In this document: positions 13,116 through 24,613 of the stretch, in pieces
Position numbering within the stretch: the first letter of the stretch is position 1
How the letters are laid out: each line of letters starts with the position of its first letter
Origin: Rhinopomastus cyanomelas
Lineage: Eukaryota > Chordata > Aves > Bucerotiformes > Rhinopomastidae
Length of the DNA stretch: 64,000 bases
Assembly: GCA_013400115.1 (NCBI GenBank)
Contig: VXBP01004231.1
Coordinates: forward strand, 725,349 to 789,348
Direction of reading: 5' to 3'
Translations under genes and position numbers: made by a program
Notes under the pieces: generated by a model
Seen by the model: the letters and a program-made list of their open reading frames with translations, nothing else
Told to the model about the DNA's origin: nothing
Database searches by the model: none

Positions 13116-15129
13116 GCATTTTTTTGTGTGCCTACCATCCTCTGCTGCGACTCAGATGTAACTTTTCACAGATCCATCTTGATACCTCTCATCTGGACGC
13201 AAAATGTGCAACTATTTTCCACATGAAACTGTAGTCTGGTCCATGATCATCAGAGACACACTGTTCATGGAAAGTTTTTCATCAGCTTAAATTTTATTTC
13301 TGAAAAATTATTAAAGATGTTTCCGGGCAAGTGTGGGAAATCTTTCTACTTCAGGCGTGCGAAATGGCTTCTGCTGGCAGTAAGCACAATAGAATCCAGG
13401 AACACAGCATCAACTAAAAAGTCTTCATTTAAAAAAAATCCTCAAAGAACCAGAATTGTGAGTCAGATCCTACCAAACTACGGTTAGATGGCAAAATATA
13501 GTGTCTTACTATGAAGACTAAACAGATGTCTCCATCTTCTGCTATATCTGGTGGAGAGAAAAGAGGTAAAGCAGTGGCAAAGAAGGTTGCAAATGGCATG
13601 CGGAGGGGTGAAAAGTTCCATCAAAATGGTGCTGAGACACAACAAAAGAATTTTTGCCAACATCATTGTGCCATTTCCTTCAATGCCTTAAGGTGAAGCC
13701 ATCCAAACCTCCCTTAAAGCAATACTGTGTCCTCACAATACTAGGTTTAAGTGTTTTCAGACACAGGGAGGTCAATAAGAAGGCGTGAAATTATCAGACT
13801 TTGAATAGACACAGCTTTGCCAGAACACTTACTGAAAACCTGTCCCCAGAGATTTCGTAGGTGATGGACAGTTTTTTTGTTTCAGCAGCCACTCTAGCTT
13901 GATTATTCCTTTTCTACACAAAGGAAATCAAAGGTCACCAGCTTATTACATTCTATTAATGCTGAGTAACAACAATAGAAAAGCTATATCTCATTTGTTA
14001 ATATGATAACTTTTGTAGACCTGTCACAGTACTGGGAAAATGAAGGGCTGAATCTTTAATATTACATATTTACAAGCCTTACAGATCAAATTCAAATGGT
14101 ATTTCAACTGCACTTCACCTAGAGCAAGAAATGTCTAGGCAGATAGCCCAGAGCACATTTAGAGCTGCCCTGCAGTCAGTGAGGCACATGAAGCGAGTAC
14201 ACAGTGTCAAAGTACTGTAAAAACAAGTCAGCTAGAATATAATTGTTTTGGATCAGAGGTGTGTGGGGCTAAGGCACCTGAGCCATTGCTAAATTACACA
14301 GTCATTTTTACTTGATTTCCTTTTCTTCAACTCTGAAGTGATAATTCTGTTGAAGATGATACAGTCTGTTGAAGAGATTTTATTTAATACAGATGGACGT
14401 GTTAATGCAGAGTGATCTACCCATCCCTCCAATTAGCCTACTAGGTGCAGGTTGATATAAAGCAGAGACTGGAGCCCTGAGGACATAAAGCAAGACAGGG
14501 AGAGCATACAGCTCAGCATGTTTTCAGGAAATCCAATTATTTGTCTGAAGCTTTGAATTCAAAAGTGGATTCAGAAAGTCCTAAAGCAATTATGATTTGC
14601 ACTGAAAGAGACTGACTAAAGCCAGCAGCTAAACGTTTGTATTGTTTTTGGCTTGCGTGCTCCATTTATACAGTAAGACCCTTTAGCACAATCGCTTCGG
14701 CATGTAACTGAAATGAGTTCAGTTTTCAATAGGATCCTTCTTTCAAATAAGTTGATAGGAAGCACACCGGTTCTCTTATTTTTAGTACAAACGGAAGGGC
14801 TCAGAGACTGTTCTGGATGTCAAAAACTATCTGAAAACTTTTATGAGCTTTAAAGATCACCACGCTAAACACCTGGCACAAGATGATACTGCTAAAACAC
14901 CTGCCTGAGTGTGTGCCTGCTGTAGATCTCCTGTCTCTTCATACACTAGCAGATATGTGCTATGCCACCACGATCTGAGAAAATGCATGAACAAGATAGG
15001 TAAAATATGTTTGCTAGTGACTTTGGGGAAAAAACCCCAGACATTTGCAATGGTATTCTCCACATATTTTAATTATGCTATCACCACAAAATGTTCCATA
15101 TTTCTGAAAAACTTTCTACTAATTGGGAC
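13116..15129. other. Unique non-coding DNA, nothing recognised
   Basis: No repeat, RNA or exon is recognised. Short overlapping frames at 13484-13696 on both strands are typical chance frames. Confidence 0.5.
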
Positions 15130-15166
15130 TCATCTGTTTGGTTGGAAGAGACCTTTAAGATCACCT
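15130..15166 (-). mobile_element. Possible CR1 3'-end scrap, minus strand
   Basis: TTTGGTTGGAAGAGACCTTT followed by AAGATCACC matches the reversed 3' end of CR1 (normally GGTTGGAAGGGACCTTTAAG then ATC). Only about 37 bases are recognisable, so this is a weak call. It abuts the microsatellite at 15170. Confidence 0.45.
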
Positions 15167-15169
15167 TGC

Positions 15170-15250
15170 ATATGCATATCTATGTATCTATATATGTATA
15201 TCCATAAATCTATCTCTCTGTCTCTCTATCTGTCTCTCTATCTATATTTT
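15170..15250. repeat. TATC/TCTG-type microsatellite
   Basis: Imperfect tetranucleotide tract built from TATC, TATG and TCTG units (for example CTATCTCTCTGTCTCTCTAT). The plus frame over it gives a run of SLSLYLSLYLYF, a translation artefact. Confidence 0.85.
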
Positions 15251-15527
15251 AACCTTAAGCCCTTTCAGTAATTGTACCAAACGATACCTGAAATCATTCT
15301 AAATGGACAGATATATGTAAAATTATTGTTTCAGATTTTAGACATTTATCTTTTGAATAGACACTGACCCAAACATATTTCATTAAAATTACTCACATTT
15401 TATATGCGCATGGATTTTTTTTCACGTCATACTTCTGGAATGAACACTGTATCTGTAATGTGTTTTCAGAAGCCACCAAATAGTTAAAATTAAGTGCTGT
15501 GAGGCATCAGTAACACTAAAAACTTTA

Positions 15528-15554
15528 TGTGTGTGTGTGTGTGTGTGTATGTAT
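15528..15554. repeat. (TG)n microsatellite
   Basis: About eleven TG units followed by an interrupted TATGTA end. Confidence 0.9.
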
Positions 15555-17472
15555 TTAATGCCATATTCTTCAAATTAGTCATAGGCTAATTTGTTGCAAT
15601 TTCAGAACCTCTTTAGAGATAACAGCAGAAGAGCAACGTGAGGATTTGACCACATTCATCTAATTGTAAGCAGTGTGAGTGGCTCTTCTTGAAGGTAAAA
15701 TCTGTTCTATAAAAAAATACCCTCCTGAGCTGTAGGTGCTAGATACAACGTTTTTCTTTTTAAATTGCAATAAAAGTATCTCCTAAGCAAAGCCGACACA
15801 AAACTGGGATTCTAAATTCTCTGGTGTTTCCTTTTAATTTAGTTTTGATGTGACCTGTAGTGGCTGTTTCCAATGTCCGTAGCCCAGGCAGACTCTGCAG
15901 GAACCCAGGCAGGATTCTCTTTGAACTCTGCCTGGAGTTTGCTAAAACCTCATTGAGTCCAAGATGTTTTAAATGAAAGACTTCAGACTGGATGAAGTAG
16001 CATTTTTTGACAAAACTTTGTTTCCTTTGATAATTTCTGAACACTTCTATTTACAACATGCTTTGATTGAAGACAGACTGTTGTGATGAAAAGACAGATG
16101 TTTCATAATTATTCCCTTCCAAAATCTTTTGGATGCCAGCCTCATCATAACTCACAAATGGGTCAGTGTACTTTTCTTGGACTCAGCATTTCAGTCACTT
16201 AGTAAGAACCGAGTCATCTCTAAACAAAATGACAAAGATAACCTTGTGACTAATTTCCAGGATTAGTTATTAGAAAAACTGATTAGTGCTCCGTTTTGTT
16301 GCAAATACTGTCTATACATTAGCTTTTGTGTTGAATCCTGAGGCTGCATTCTGCATTAGATTTTCAGCTCCCAGCAATCATAGTACTTGTCTCACATTCT
16401 ATCCATTTCTTTGCCTTTTCTGATTGTTACTTAGACCTGTTGCTCATTGATATGAAGTTTGGTCACCGAATTAGTGACACATAACCATCCCAATGGTTAC
16501 CTAGCTCTGTCCTGATTTGTTTTGATCATTACTTGAAAAAAATAAGTAAATATGCTGTCCATCCTCTGCTTTGTATGTAAATACCAACCAATGAAACGGA
16601 ATCAGTATTGGAGAGTGCTGCAGGTGCACCACCCTTCCGATGTAGCATCTCTGGGCAGCTGACCAGACTGGCTAAAGGACGGGATCATCCTGCTGTTAGT
16701 TCATTGTGTGTGTGTAAAAGTTAGATTTAGACTGTCGGGTTACATAACTGCAATCGAGAACCCAATCTCCATACCCAGCAGTACTCACATGGGTGTTCAG
16801 GCTTACTCATGCTATTTACTTTACTTTCTGAAGTGTTTACAGAAGATGAACATGTATGTCAAGAGCTACACCGTTATGCATATGTTCCTATATAGAACTA
16901 TACGGACAGAAGTGTAAATATTTGAACAAAAGAACACATATTTTGTGATTTTTTAAATGTGTATAGAGAAAAAATTCTGATAGCTGTAGGGTGATTTATG
17001 TATTAATGCTTTTACAACTATTTAAATATTTACTGTCCATGAGTTGTGTCAGTCAGTTCTTACAGTACATCTTTTTGTCTCCCTTCAATGGGTACTTACA
17101 GAAAATAGGTGAACACCCAGTGTTAGGGAGGCACCACATCCTAAGCTCAGACAGAACTCCTTCATTGGTGCAGAAAATTGGCCAGGTTCAGGTCTTATGG
17201 ATAAAGCTAGTATCAAAAGTAAGGCTATTATTTTTTCCCTACATCTCCAGTTAAAAAAAAAAAGCTTTCATTTATAAGACAGTAATGAAAAAACACAGAT
17301 TTTTAAAAATCCTTTAATAAATAAATAAATTTATTATGTATGGAACATAGAGATGCAGAGAATACCCAATACAGAATGCATTATGTTAGCTTAGCTTGTG
17401 ACAAAAAGTGGATTTTGTTTATCAAATAGGATACATTTCATTCTGCTTTTGTCCTTTTAAACTTTAAATATA

Positions 17473-17516
<44 letters not shown>

Positions 17517-17518
17517 CA
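17473..17518. repeat. (CA)n microsatellite
   Basis: CACACATA start, then a long uninterrupted CA run, then TATATATACACA. It is the longest pure dinucleotide tract in the window and likely polymorphic. Confidence 0.93.
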
Positions 17519-20052
17519 CAAGAGGTTTTTTTTCAAACAATTTCCAAAAGTCAAAATAGTCACTGCAGATACTTGCTCATGAGAAAGCTACTTCATATCT
17601 CTTTTAGAAGTTAAATGCTCTTAACCCTTCCAAAGAGTAAAATATTGGTAGTTATACTGTGGCACCAGAGGATCAGAAAAGTCTCTGGTGTAGAAATTAG
17701 TCTTCCCCCCATAGAAACCAGGAGTCCAACTTGGTTTGGAGAAACCTGTGATCAACATCCCTGCTTTGATTGCTTTTTTATTATAATGTTGGATCTGTGT
17801 AGTATTCAGTGTGATTCAAATGCTGCTTTCTCGGAAAAGAATATGCAAAGAGTGAGCACAGTGTCAAAATCTGTACCTGTTGTTACTTAATCCCCAGGTC
17901 AAATTCAATATAGAGTTGACTTATCAAGTCCTAAGTGGCTTGTTTTGGGCTAAGTACCTCTCTCTCTGTCTAACATAATTTTAGACTTACTCTTTGAAGA
18001 CATCTGAGGCAGAATTAGACAACAAGGAAAAGATGCATTACTAGGCTGTTCTTCATGAACAGCCTTCCTGATCTGCAGGTTTGCTTCCTTTTGGATTCCT
18101 GTTGCTTTGTTTAATTGGCTGTACGGCGCTCTGATGTACACTACACAGGTTGTATGGAAGTCTGTGCCCTTGCAGATTCTCTTCTTCAATCACTGCCATT
18201 GCTCACTACTTCCCTCCACCTCCATTACTAGTGCCTTGAGTGTTCATTTCCTTCTGTCATTTGTATCTTCATGTATTCAATTTTTAAGCCTGTTTGTTCT
18301 TTCTTTTTTTGAAAGCTCCCTTTGTCAGTGTAAGGATTATTGTCAAATAAGATTAGACTACTGGAAAATACCCCAAGAAAGCTGTCTGTGCATTAAAAAA
18401 GGAATATTTAATTAAAAAGGCTCTTATAATTCTCCCAGCTTCTGTCCTTAGAAGTTAGCTGTGTCTGCTGGATATGAGTCTGAGGAGAGCTATTCCAAGC
18501 TCCACCTTCAGAACTGCTCTGAGGGGCGTGCTGGACTGGAATGATGAATCTATGTATCATGACACCAAGCTCCCCAAGTTCCTGATATGGTTAGAGATGG
18601 AGAAAGAGATGATGAAGAACAAGTTCCCAGCGATATCATGTTATCCGAAGATCTACTAAAACTACCTACTTAGAGACAACAAGCCAAGAGTCTGGAGTGC
18701 TAGGTCAAATTACAGCTCAACAGGTTTGGAAGGAAGAATGTAGGATATGCTTTGGGGACAAGATCAGCCTCAGGGCCTGAGGAGATTTGTAATGGCTTTT
18801 CTCTGCTTTACCTGTGGGGCCAGGAAACTATTTTGCTCCTTAATAGCATTCAGTTTCTTAGAAAGAGAGTTATTAATGAAAATTTCTTACCACCTTCCCC
18901 TACATCAGAAGTTGGCTATAGATACTGAATAGAGAACTTCTAATGCAGAACTTCAGACTAACTGAGGGGTAGCCCACTCTTCTCTAGCGTTTGATACATC
19001 AGAAATTACTACCCAGACTCTTCTTATCCACTCAAGCACATAAAAATGCTTGTTCACACAAGGCTGTACAGGTGTAGACATGGTAGTCATCTCCTGCTAT
19101 GCAATAGGACAACAGTCAGCTTGCTGGTGTGTTTTCACTTCCAGTCTTTGCCCAAACACTTTTCAGATCACAGTAGAGATTTCTCAAGTGAAAGACGTAG
19201 TTATTCACTTACAGTATCTGCTGGGGTAAATGTCCTGTCATCGTACCAGTAGAAGCTGTGTTTACAGAGCCAAATAACACTACTGGATAAAACATTTATC
19301 CAGAAAAAAGATACCTGAGTTGTCATTCCCAGTCCAATGAATCTTGAATTATACTATGCAGTAGAGCCTGAAGTTAGCCAGCCCCAAGAGCAGTGAAATG
19401 GACTCAGGATCCAAAGTCAGGCAGATCTCCTACACTGACTTCTGGACAAAGAGTTGTATGTCTGCCGTGCTAGTCCTCAGAGCTGTACGGTCTGCCCTGT
19501 TCCCTGTGGCAGACTGTGTGGCAAGGAGCAACAATCTGGATAGGGATCTGTTTTCCCTCTTTTTGGGCTAACTGTACCTAAACCAGCAAGTTTGGATAGA
19601 CTCAATGAAAGTGATTGCCAACTTCTGTAATATTTTGGACCAGAATGCACAGAACATTGTGTAAACTGAATTCCCTCTTGGTTTGTCTTCCTCTTGTTCT
19701 TTTTATTTTCCCAAAAAAAGGGCACATTCTCATTACATGATTTGTTCTTCAAAACATGCTGCTTCTCCACCAAATAGAGGCTTCATACAAAATATAACAT
19801 TCTTTTGGTTGACTCTGTCAATTAATTTTTGTTTATGTCATTATACGTCTTAAAATATAATGTTAATTCTTAGTTTTTACATTGTTGTATTACAGATGAA
19901 GAATGGCCCCTTTTTTTAATGATTAAATTATTGTTTCTTCTCACTTCCCAGCCTAGGATTTATACTAAGCATCTTTTAGATGAAAACCAGCACTGTATTA
20001 AAAGTGCACACAAATAGCAGTACTGCACTCTTTTGTTCACTGAGCTGTGCTC

Positions 20053-20826
20053 TATCACAGAATCACAGAACTATTGAGACTGGAAAAGCCCTCTAAGTCT
20101 ATGACCTGACATCATCACAACCTAGACCATGGCATTAATCTTTTCTTAAACATCTCCAAGGATGAGGACCCCATCACCTCCCTGGGCAGTCCATTTCAGT
20201 TTACCATGAGGAAGGGCTTCCTAACATCCAACTGAAACCTCCCCTGGCACAGCTTGAGGCCTTGCCCTCTTGTCTTTTCATTAGTTGCCTAGGAGAAGAG
20301 CCCAACCCCCAAATGTCTACCCTTCAGGTAGTTATAGAGTGATAAGGTTCCACCAGACTCTCCTGTTTTCCAGGCTAAACAACCCCAGTTCGTTCAACTT
20401 CTCCTCACAGACTTTCCCTCTAGTCCCTTCACCAGCCTCATGATTCTCCTTTGGACCTGCTCCAGCATCTCAACAGCTTTCTTGTAGTAAGTGGTCCTAA
20501 ACTGCCCCCAGTACATGAGGAGAGGCCTCATCAGTGCTGAGTACAGGGGGAGAATTGCATCTCTAGTCCTTCTGGCCACACTATTCCTGATACAAGCCAG
20601 GATGCCATTGACCTTTTGTGCCACCTGGGCACACTGCTGGCTCCTGTTCAGCCTGTTGTCAACCGGTACTGCCAGGTACCTCTCTGTCAGGCTGCTCTCA
20701 TCCCCCAGACTGTAGCTGCAGGAGGTTATTGTGGCCAAAATGTAGGACCCTGCACTTGGCCTTGTTAAACGTCATCCCTTTGGCCTCTGCACATAGACCT
20801 AGCCTGTCCACATCTCTGTGGTATGT
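20053..20826 (-). mobile_element. CR1 LINE 3' part, minus strand, about 770 bp
   Basis: It begins with the reversed octamer tail (ATCACAGAATCACAGAACTA) and runs back through ORF2. The minus-strand translation shows RDAILPLYSALMRPLL, EMLEQVQRRIMRLVKGLEG and the segment NRLNRSQQCAQVAQKVNGIL, all in the order of the CR1 C-terminal half. Several frameshifts and stops break it, so it encodes nothing now. The 5' truncation is near 20826, within the part that encodes the end of the reverse transcriptase domain. A second minus-strand copy follows after about 65 bp. Confidence 0.95.
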
Positions 20827-20890
20827 ACTGGGGAAAAGAAGACAAATATTTTATGAACATTACTATATTTTTTAAAACTGAAGTATTTAT

Positions 20891-21110
20891 CACAGAATCA
20901 CAGAATGGCTAGAGTTGAAAGGGACCTCAGAGATCAACTAGTTCTACCACCTCTCACAAAACCAGGTTGCCCAGTGGCCCAACCAATCTGTTCTTGAACA
21001 CTTCCTGGAATGGAGCATCCACAGCCTCTCCATGAAGGAATTTCTCCTCAAATGAGCTCTGGATTCTCTATAGACTCACTCCCTCTTAATCACCACTCTC
21101 TCAGAACAAA
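20891..21110 (-). mobile_element. CR1 LINE 3' fragment, minus strand, tandem to the previous copy
   Basis: It starts with TATCACAGAATCACAGAATG and AAAGGGACCTCAGAGATCAA, a reversed CR1 3' end of a different subfamily from the neighbour at 20053. The stretch GCATCCACAGCCTCTC is followed directly by CATGAAGGAATTTCTCCTC, so the roughly 35 bases that normally lie between them are missing. Similarity fades after about 21060 and the right limit is approximate. Confidence 0.85.
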
Positions 21111-22529
21111 AAGGCTGTCCCGGTGACCGCATGGCTTCTCCCAAACAAAATCCCAATAGCAAACAGGAAACTTGTCCCACAGTTTTTCCATTCCCCAAAA
21201 TATGTTCATTCCAAGCAGAGCTAACTGCCTCAAACTTACAGAAACACGGGAGTAACTGAAGCTGGGGGAAGCGTCTATCTTTGTAAACCTTCTTACCAGG
21301 GCTCCTGCAAGTAACCCCCTTCCCCAATATAAAAAAACCCCATGAGGCTCAACCTGCAACACTCCACAACACGGTAGTGTGCTCAGACTGTAAATAAGAA
21401 GAGGGAAAAATTGTTCTTTCTTTTGGATTCAATGCCAAAGATGTTACTCAAGGCTGTGTGTTCCAGTCATTGGCCAGACTTCTTGTGAGGACAGACAGAA
21501 CTATTTTCTGGATCTAAGATTCAACCAAGCAATATTTGTTTGTTACTAATTTAAATATTTGATCCTATGAAATCTTCTTCTTCAGCATTTGGATTTTATT
21601 CTGAGAAATATGGGTCTTTTAAAGTTCATTCAAATAAATTAAAGCGGATTAAAAACCCAGTTGTTTCAACATGCATCTCCACCTCCAGAGTACCACAGCA
21701 TCGCTATCTTTAGGTATTTATTTTCTTATACCACATCTAATATTTAAATGTGTGGTAATGCATATGAACACTGGTTTTGCTTCATGGCTTGGACATCTAA
21801 ATGAGCTTACAAATTTATAACGGAGAATTATACAGCTCTACAACATCTGAATCAAGCTTATTACCTACCAGTTAAAACCGGGGCAATTAGACCTGGTAAA
21901 TGAAATACATTTGTATAGCATGTTTTGTGTTTGTGATTAGTGATTTACATCATGTTATAAAAGTCATGCTAGGGCTGTACATTCTAACAGGTTTTTCCTA
22001 TGGTTACTTCTTGGGATTCTAAGCTCCCATGAATTCTGACAGAAATTAAGCTAATGAGATTTCTTTATATTCTGGTTAAATAATAGGAAAACAAGCTCTG
22101 TACACTTCTTATTTAAAACAAGAACTGCACCATCCACAGTGAGAGAGCACCTTGCATAAGTACAATTAGTCCAGTTTGGTCTCTCCTAAAGAGTGTGCAC
22201 TTTTCAATGTACAGCTTTTGTCACTGGAGTTGCCTACTCATTACAAGGCATTGTTAGCTTGTTGCTGGCTTCCAGGTTATTTGGGAGAAGTATCAAACAA
22301 AATTGCGGTATCTGACAGAAGTGCTGGCGACTGCAGAAAGAACAAAACACCAGCACAAACTTTTACCTCCCTATGTTTAATGAGAAAGGACCATCAAGAC
22401 TGAATACAGTCAAAGGTATATTAAACTAAGAAGAATTTTTCATCTACTTCCAGTTTAGTCTTATTTAATTTAGCTTTTAATAAAATGCATTTCTGTTAGC
22501 CATCAGCCTCTGTCTATACTGCTAAGGGT
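21111..22529. other. Unique non-coding DNA, nothing recognised
   Basis: No repeat or exon seen. The short frames at 21076-21362 partly cover the end of the neighbouring CR1 and are not supported as genes. Confidence 0.5.
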
Positions 22530-24092
22530 TGTGTTGACATTAGACCCCAGACTACAGAGGAGGTTGAGGCAACAGGTGAGCCTGTCTTGGTTGATGAGGA
22601 TTGGGTTAGGGATAAGTTGAACAAACTGGATGTGCACAAATCCATGGGCCCAGATGGGATGCACCCGCGTGTGCTAAGGGAGATGGCGGAGGTCATTGCT
22701 AGGCCGCTCTCCATCATCTTTGCTAGGTCCTGGGAAACGGGAGAGGTGCCTAGGGACTGGAAAATAGCAAATGTTACCCCAATCTTTAAAAAGGGAAAGA
22801 AGGAAGACCCAGGTAACTATAGACCGGTCAGCCTCACCTCCATCCCAGGAAAGGTGATGGAACAGTTTGTACTGGAGGCTGTTTCCGGGCACATCAGGGA
22901 CAGGAGGGTCATTAGGGACAGTCAGCATGGCTTCACAAAGGGAAAGTCATGCTTGACCAACCTGATAGCCTTTTATGAGGGTGTAACCAGGTGGATGGAT
23001 GAGGGCAGAGCCGTGGATGTCATCTATCTTGACTTAAGAAAGGCATTTGACACGGTCTCTCACAGCATCCTTGCAGACAAACTGAGGCAGTGTGGCCTAG
23101 ATTTTCGGGTAGTGAGGTGGATTGTAAACTGGCTACAGGGTAGAAGTCAGAGAGTGGTGGTCAATGGGACAGAGTCTAGTTGGAGGCCTGTATCTAGTGG
23201 AGTGCCCCAGGGATCGGTGCTGGGACCGGTCCTGTTCAATCTATTCATTGATGACTTGGATGAGGGATTGGCATGCACTGTCAGCAAGTTTGCTGATGAC
23301 ACTAAGCTGGGTGGTGTCGCCGACACCCCCGCAGACTGTGCTGCCATTCAGCGAGATCTGGACAGGCTGGAGAACTGGGCAGAGAAAAATCTAATGAGCT
23401 ATAACAAGAGTAAGTGCAGAGTCTTGCATCTGGGCAAGAACAACCCCAGGTACCAGTATAGGCTGGGGACTGACCTGTTGGAGTGTAGTGTAGGGGAAAG
23501 GGACTTGGGGGTCCTGGTGGACAACAAGATGACTATGAGCCAGCAATGTGCTCTTGTGGCCAAGAGGGCCAACAGCATCCTGGGGTGGATTAGAAGAGGG
23601 GTGGTTAGCAGATCAAGAGAGGTTCTTCTCCCCCTCTACTCTGCCCTGGTGAGACCACACCTGGAGTATTGTGTCCAGTTCTGGGCTCCTCAGTACAAGA
23701 GGGATGTGGAGCTGCTGGAGAGAGTTCAGCGTAGGGCAACAAAGATGATAAGAGAGGTGGAACACCTCCCTTATGAGGAGAGGTTGAGGGAGCTGGGTCT
23801 CTTTAGCTTGGAGAAGAGGAGACTGAGGGGTGACCTCATTAATGTCTACAAATATTTGAGGAGTGGGTGTCAGGACGATGGAGCTGGGCTGTTCTCGGTG
23901 TCATGTAGTGATAGGACAAGGGGCAATGGTTGTAAGCTGGAACATAGGAGGTTCCGCATCAACCTGAGAAGGAACTTCTTCACAGTGAGGGTGACAGAGC
24001 ACTGGAACAGGCTGCCCAGGGGGGTTGTGGAGTCTCCCTCACTGGAGACATTCAAGACTCAACTGGACAGGTTCCTGTGTGACTTGGTTTAG
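22530..24092 (+). CDS. CR1 ORF2 reverse transcriptase, N-terminally truncated, uninterrupted
   Basis: Open frame of about 520 codons ending in a TAG at 24090. The frame is also open upstream to a TAG at 22497 and there is no credible native start, because the copy is 5'-truncated. Reverse transcriptase blocks appear in order: the palm entry IANVTPIFKKGKKEDPGNYR near 22767-22826, the YLDLRKAFDTVSH block with its catalytic Asp at 23031, SGVPQGSVLGPVLFN near 23196, and the FADD catalytic box at 23289-23300. After the palm follow the CR1 C-terminal segments LGVLVDNKMTMSQQCAL, YSALVRPHLEYCVQFWAPQY and HWNRLPRGVVESPSLETFK. The upstream apurinic-type endonuclease domain is absent, so it cannot be a complete ORF2 protein. 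The family is known to copy its own RNA at nicked DNA. Whether this copy is expressed cannot be seen. Confidence 0.93.
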   Translation, partial: CVDIRPQTTEEVEATGEPVLVDEDWVRDKLNKLDVHKSMGPDGMHPRVLREMAEVIARPLSIIFARSWETGEVPRDWKIANVTPIFKKGKKEDPGNYRPVSLTSIPGKVMEQFVLEAVSGHIRDRRVIRDSQHGFTKGKSCLTNLIAFYEGVTRWMDEGRAVDVIYLDLRKAFDTVSHSILADKLRQCGLDFRVVRWIVNWLQGRSQRVVVNGTESSWRPVSSGVPQGSVLGPVLFNLFIDDLDEGLACTVSKFADDTKLGGVADTPADCAAIQRDLDRLENWAEKNLMSYNKSKCRVLHLGKNNPRYQYRLGTDLLECSVGERDLGVLVDNKMTMSQQCALVAKRANSILGWIRRGVVSRSREVLLPLYSALVRPHLEYCVQFWAPQYKRDVELLERVQRRATKMIREVEHLPYEERLRELGLFSLEKRRLRGDLINVYKYLRSGCQDDGAGLFSVSCSDRTRGNGCKLEHRRFRINLRRNFFTVRVTEHWNRLPRGVVESPSLETFKTQLDRFLCDLV

Positions 24093-24178
24093 GTGATCCT
24101 GCTGTTGCAGGCGGATTGGACTGGATGATCTTTCGAGGTCCCTTCCGATCCGTAATGATTCTATGATTCTATGATTGT
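22530..24178 (+). mobile_element. Young 5'-truncated CR1 LINE with intact 3' end
   Basis: The best preserved mobile element in the window, about 1.65 kb of the roughly 4.5 kb expected for full-length CR1. It contains the reverse transcriptase part of ORF2 without a single stop or frameshift, then an 85-bp 3' untranslated end (GATCCTGCTGTTGCAGGCGG, then GGATGATCTTTCGAGGTCCC) and the octamer tail ATGATTCTATGATTCTATGA. Truncation removes the 5' promoter, ORF1 and the endonuclease domain, the usual result of incomplete target-primed reverse transcription. The left border is set where CR1-like coding begins and may be off by about 20 bases. The same 3' end occurs at 47012 and 48196, so these copies belong to one subfamily. 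Confidence 0.95.
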
Positions 24179-24613
24179 CTGCACAATTTCAAATCTCTGT
24201 CATTTAGAGCTATGAATAGCCAAAGTAAAAATCTGTAGTTACATTAGTTGCAGGTTATTGGGCAATAAGTGTTCATTAAACACTACACTTGTTCTTTATC
24301 ATTTGTAGTGTAATTTGTTTTCTTATAACATTGGGTTTGATAGGTCTTTAAGACTTATTTTTACAAAAGTATCAGTTCTCTGATAATAGAGACCAGCCAA
24401 GCTCTTCTCCATGCAGTTATAACTCAATGTCTATTCACTCTCCTGAAACTTCTAGTGATTGTTTGTTCCAAGTGCATGCAGAAATGAATTTGAAGCTGAG
24501 AATTTTGGTGCGTAATTTATTTTTGTCAGGATCACCAATTCATGTATAATTTTTGTTTATTAAGTGTTATTAGGATCACCTTTATTACAAATGTTTTTTT
24601 TCAGAGTTGCATA
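24179..24613. other. Unique spacer between two CR1 copies
   Basis: About 430 bp of AT-rich DNA separates the plus-strand young CR1 from the minus-strand old one. No feature is recognised. Confidence 0.6.

Larger units (their letters stand above)
15251..20052. other. Unique non-coding DNA with two dinucleotide tracts
   Basis: No gene recognised. It contains the TG tract at 15528-15554 and the CA tract at 17473-17518. The small plus frame at 18474-18659 (61 codons) has no recognisable domain. Confidence 0.5.

Noticed and set aside
14909..15271. 120-codon plus frame with a serine/leucine/tyrosine tail
   Set aside because: Its tail is the translation of the microsatellite at 15170-15250.
22674..22928. 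Minus-strand frames over the young CR1 (also 23147-23347, 23870-24055)
   Set aside because: Shadows of the intact reverse transcriptase frame.
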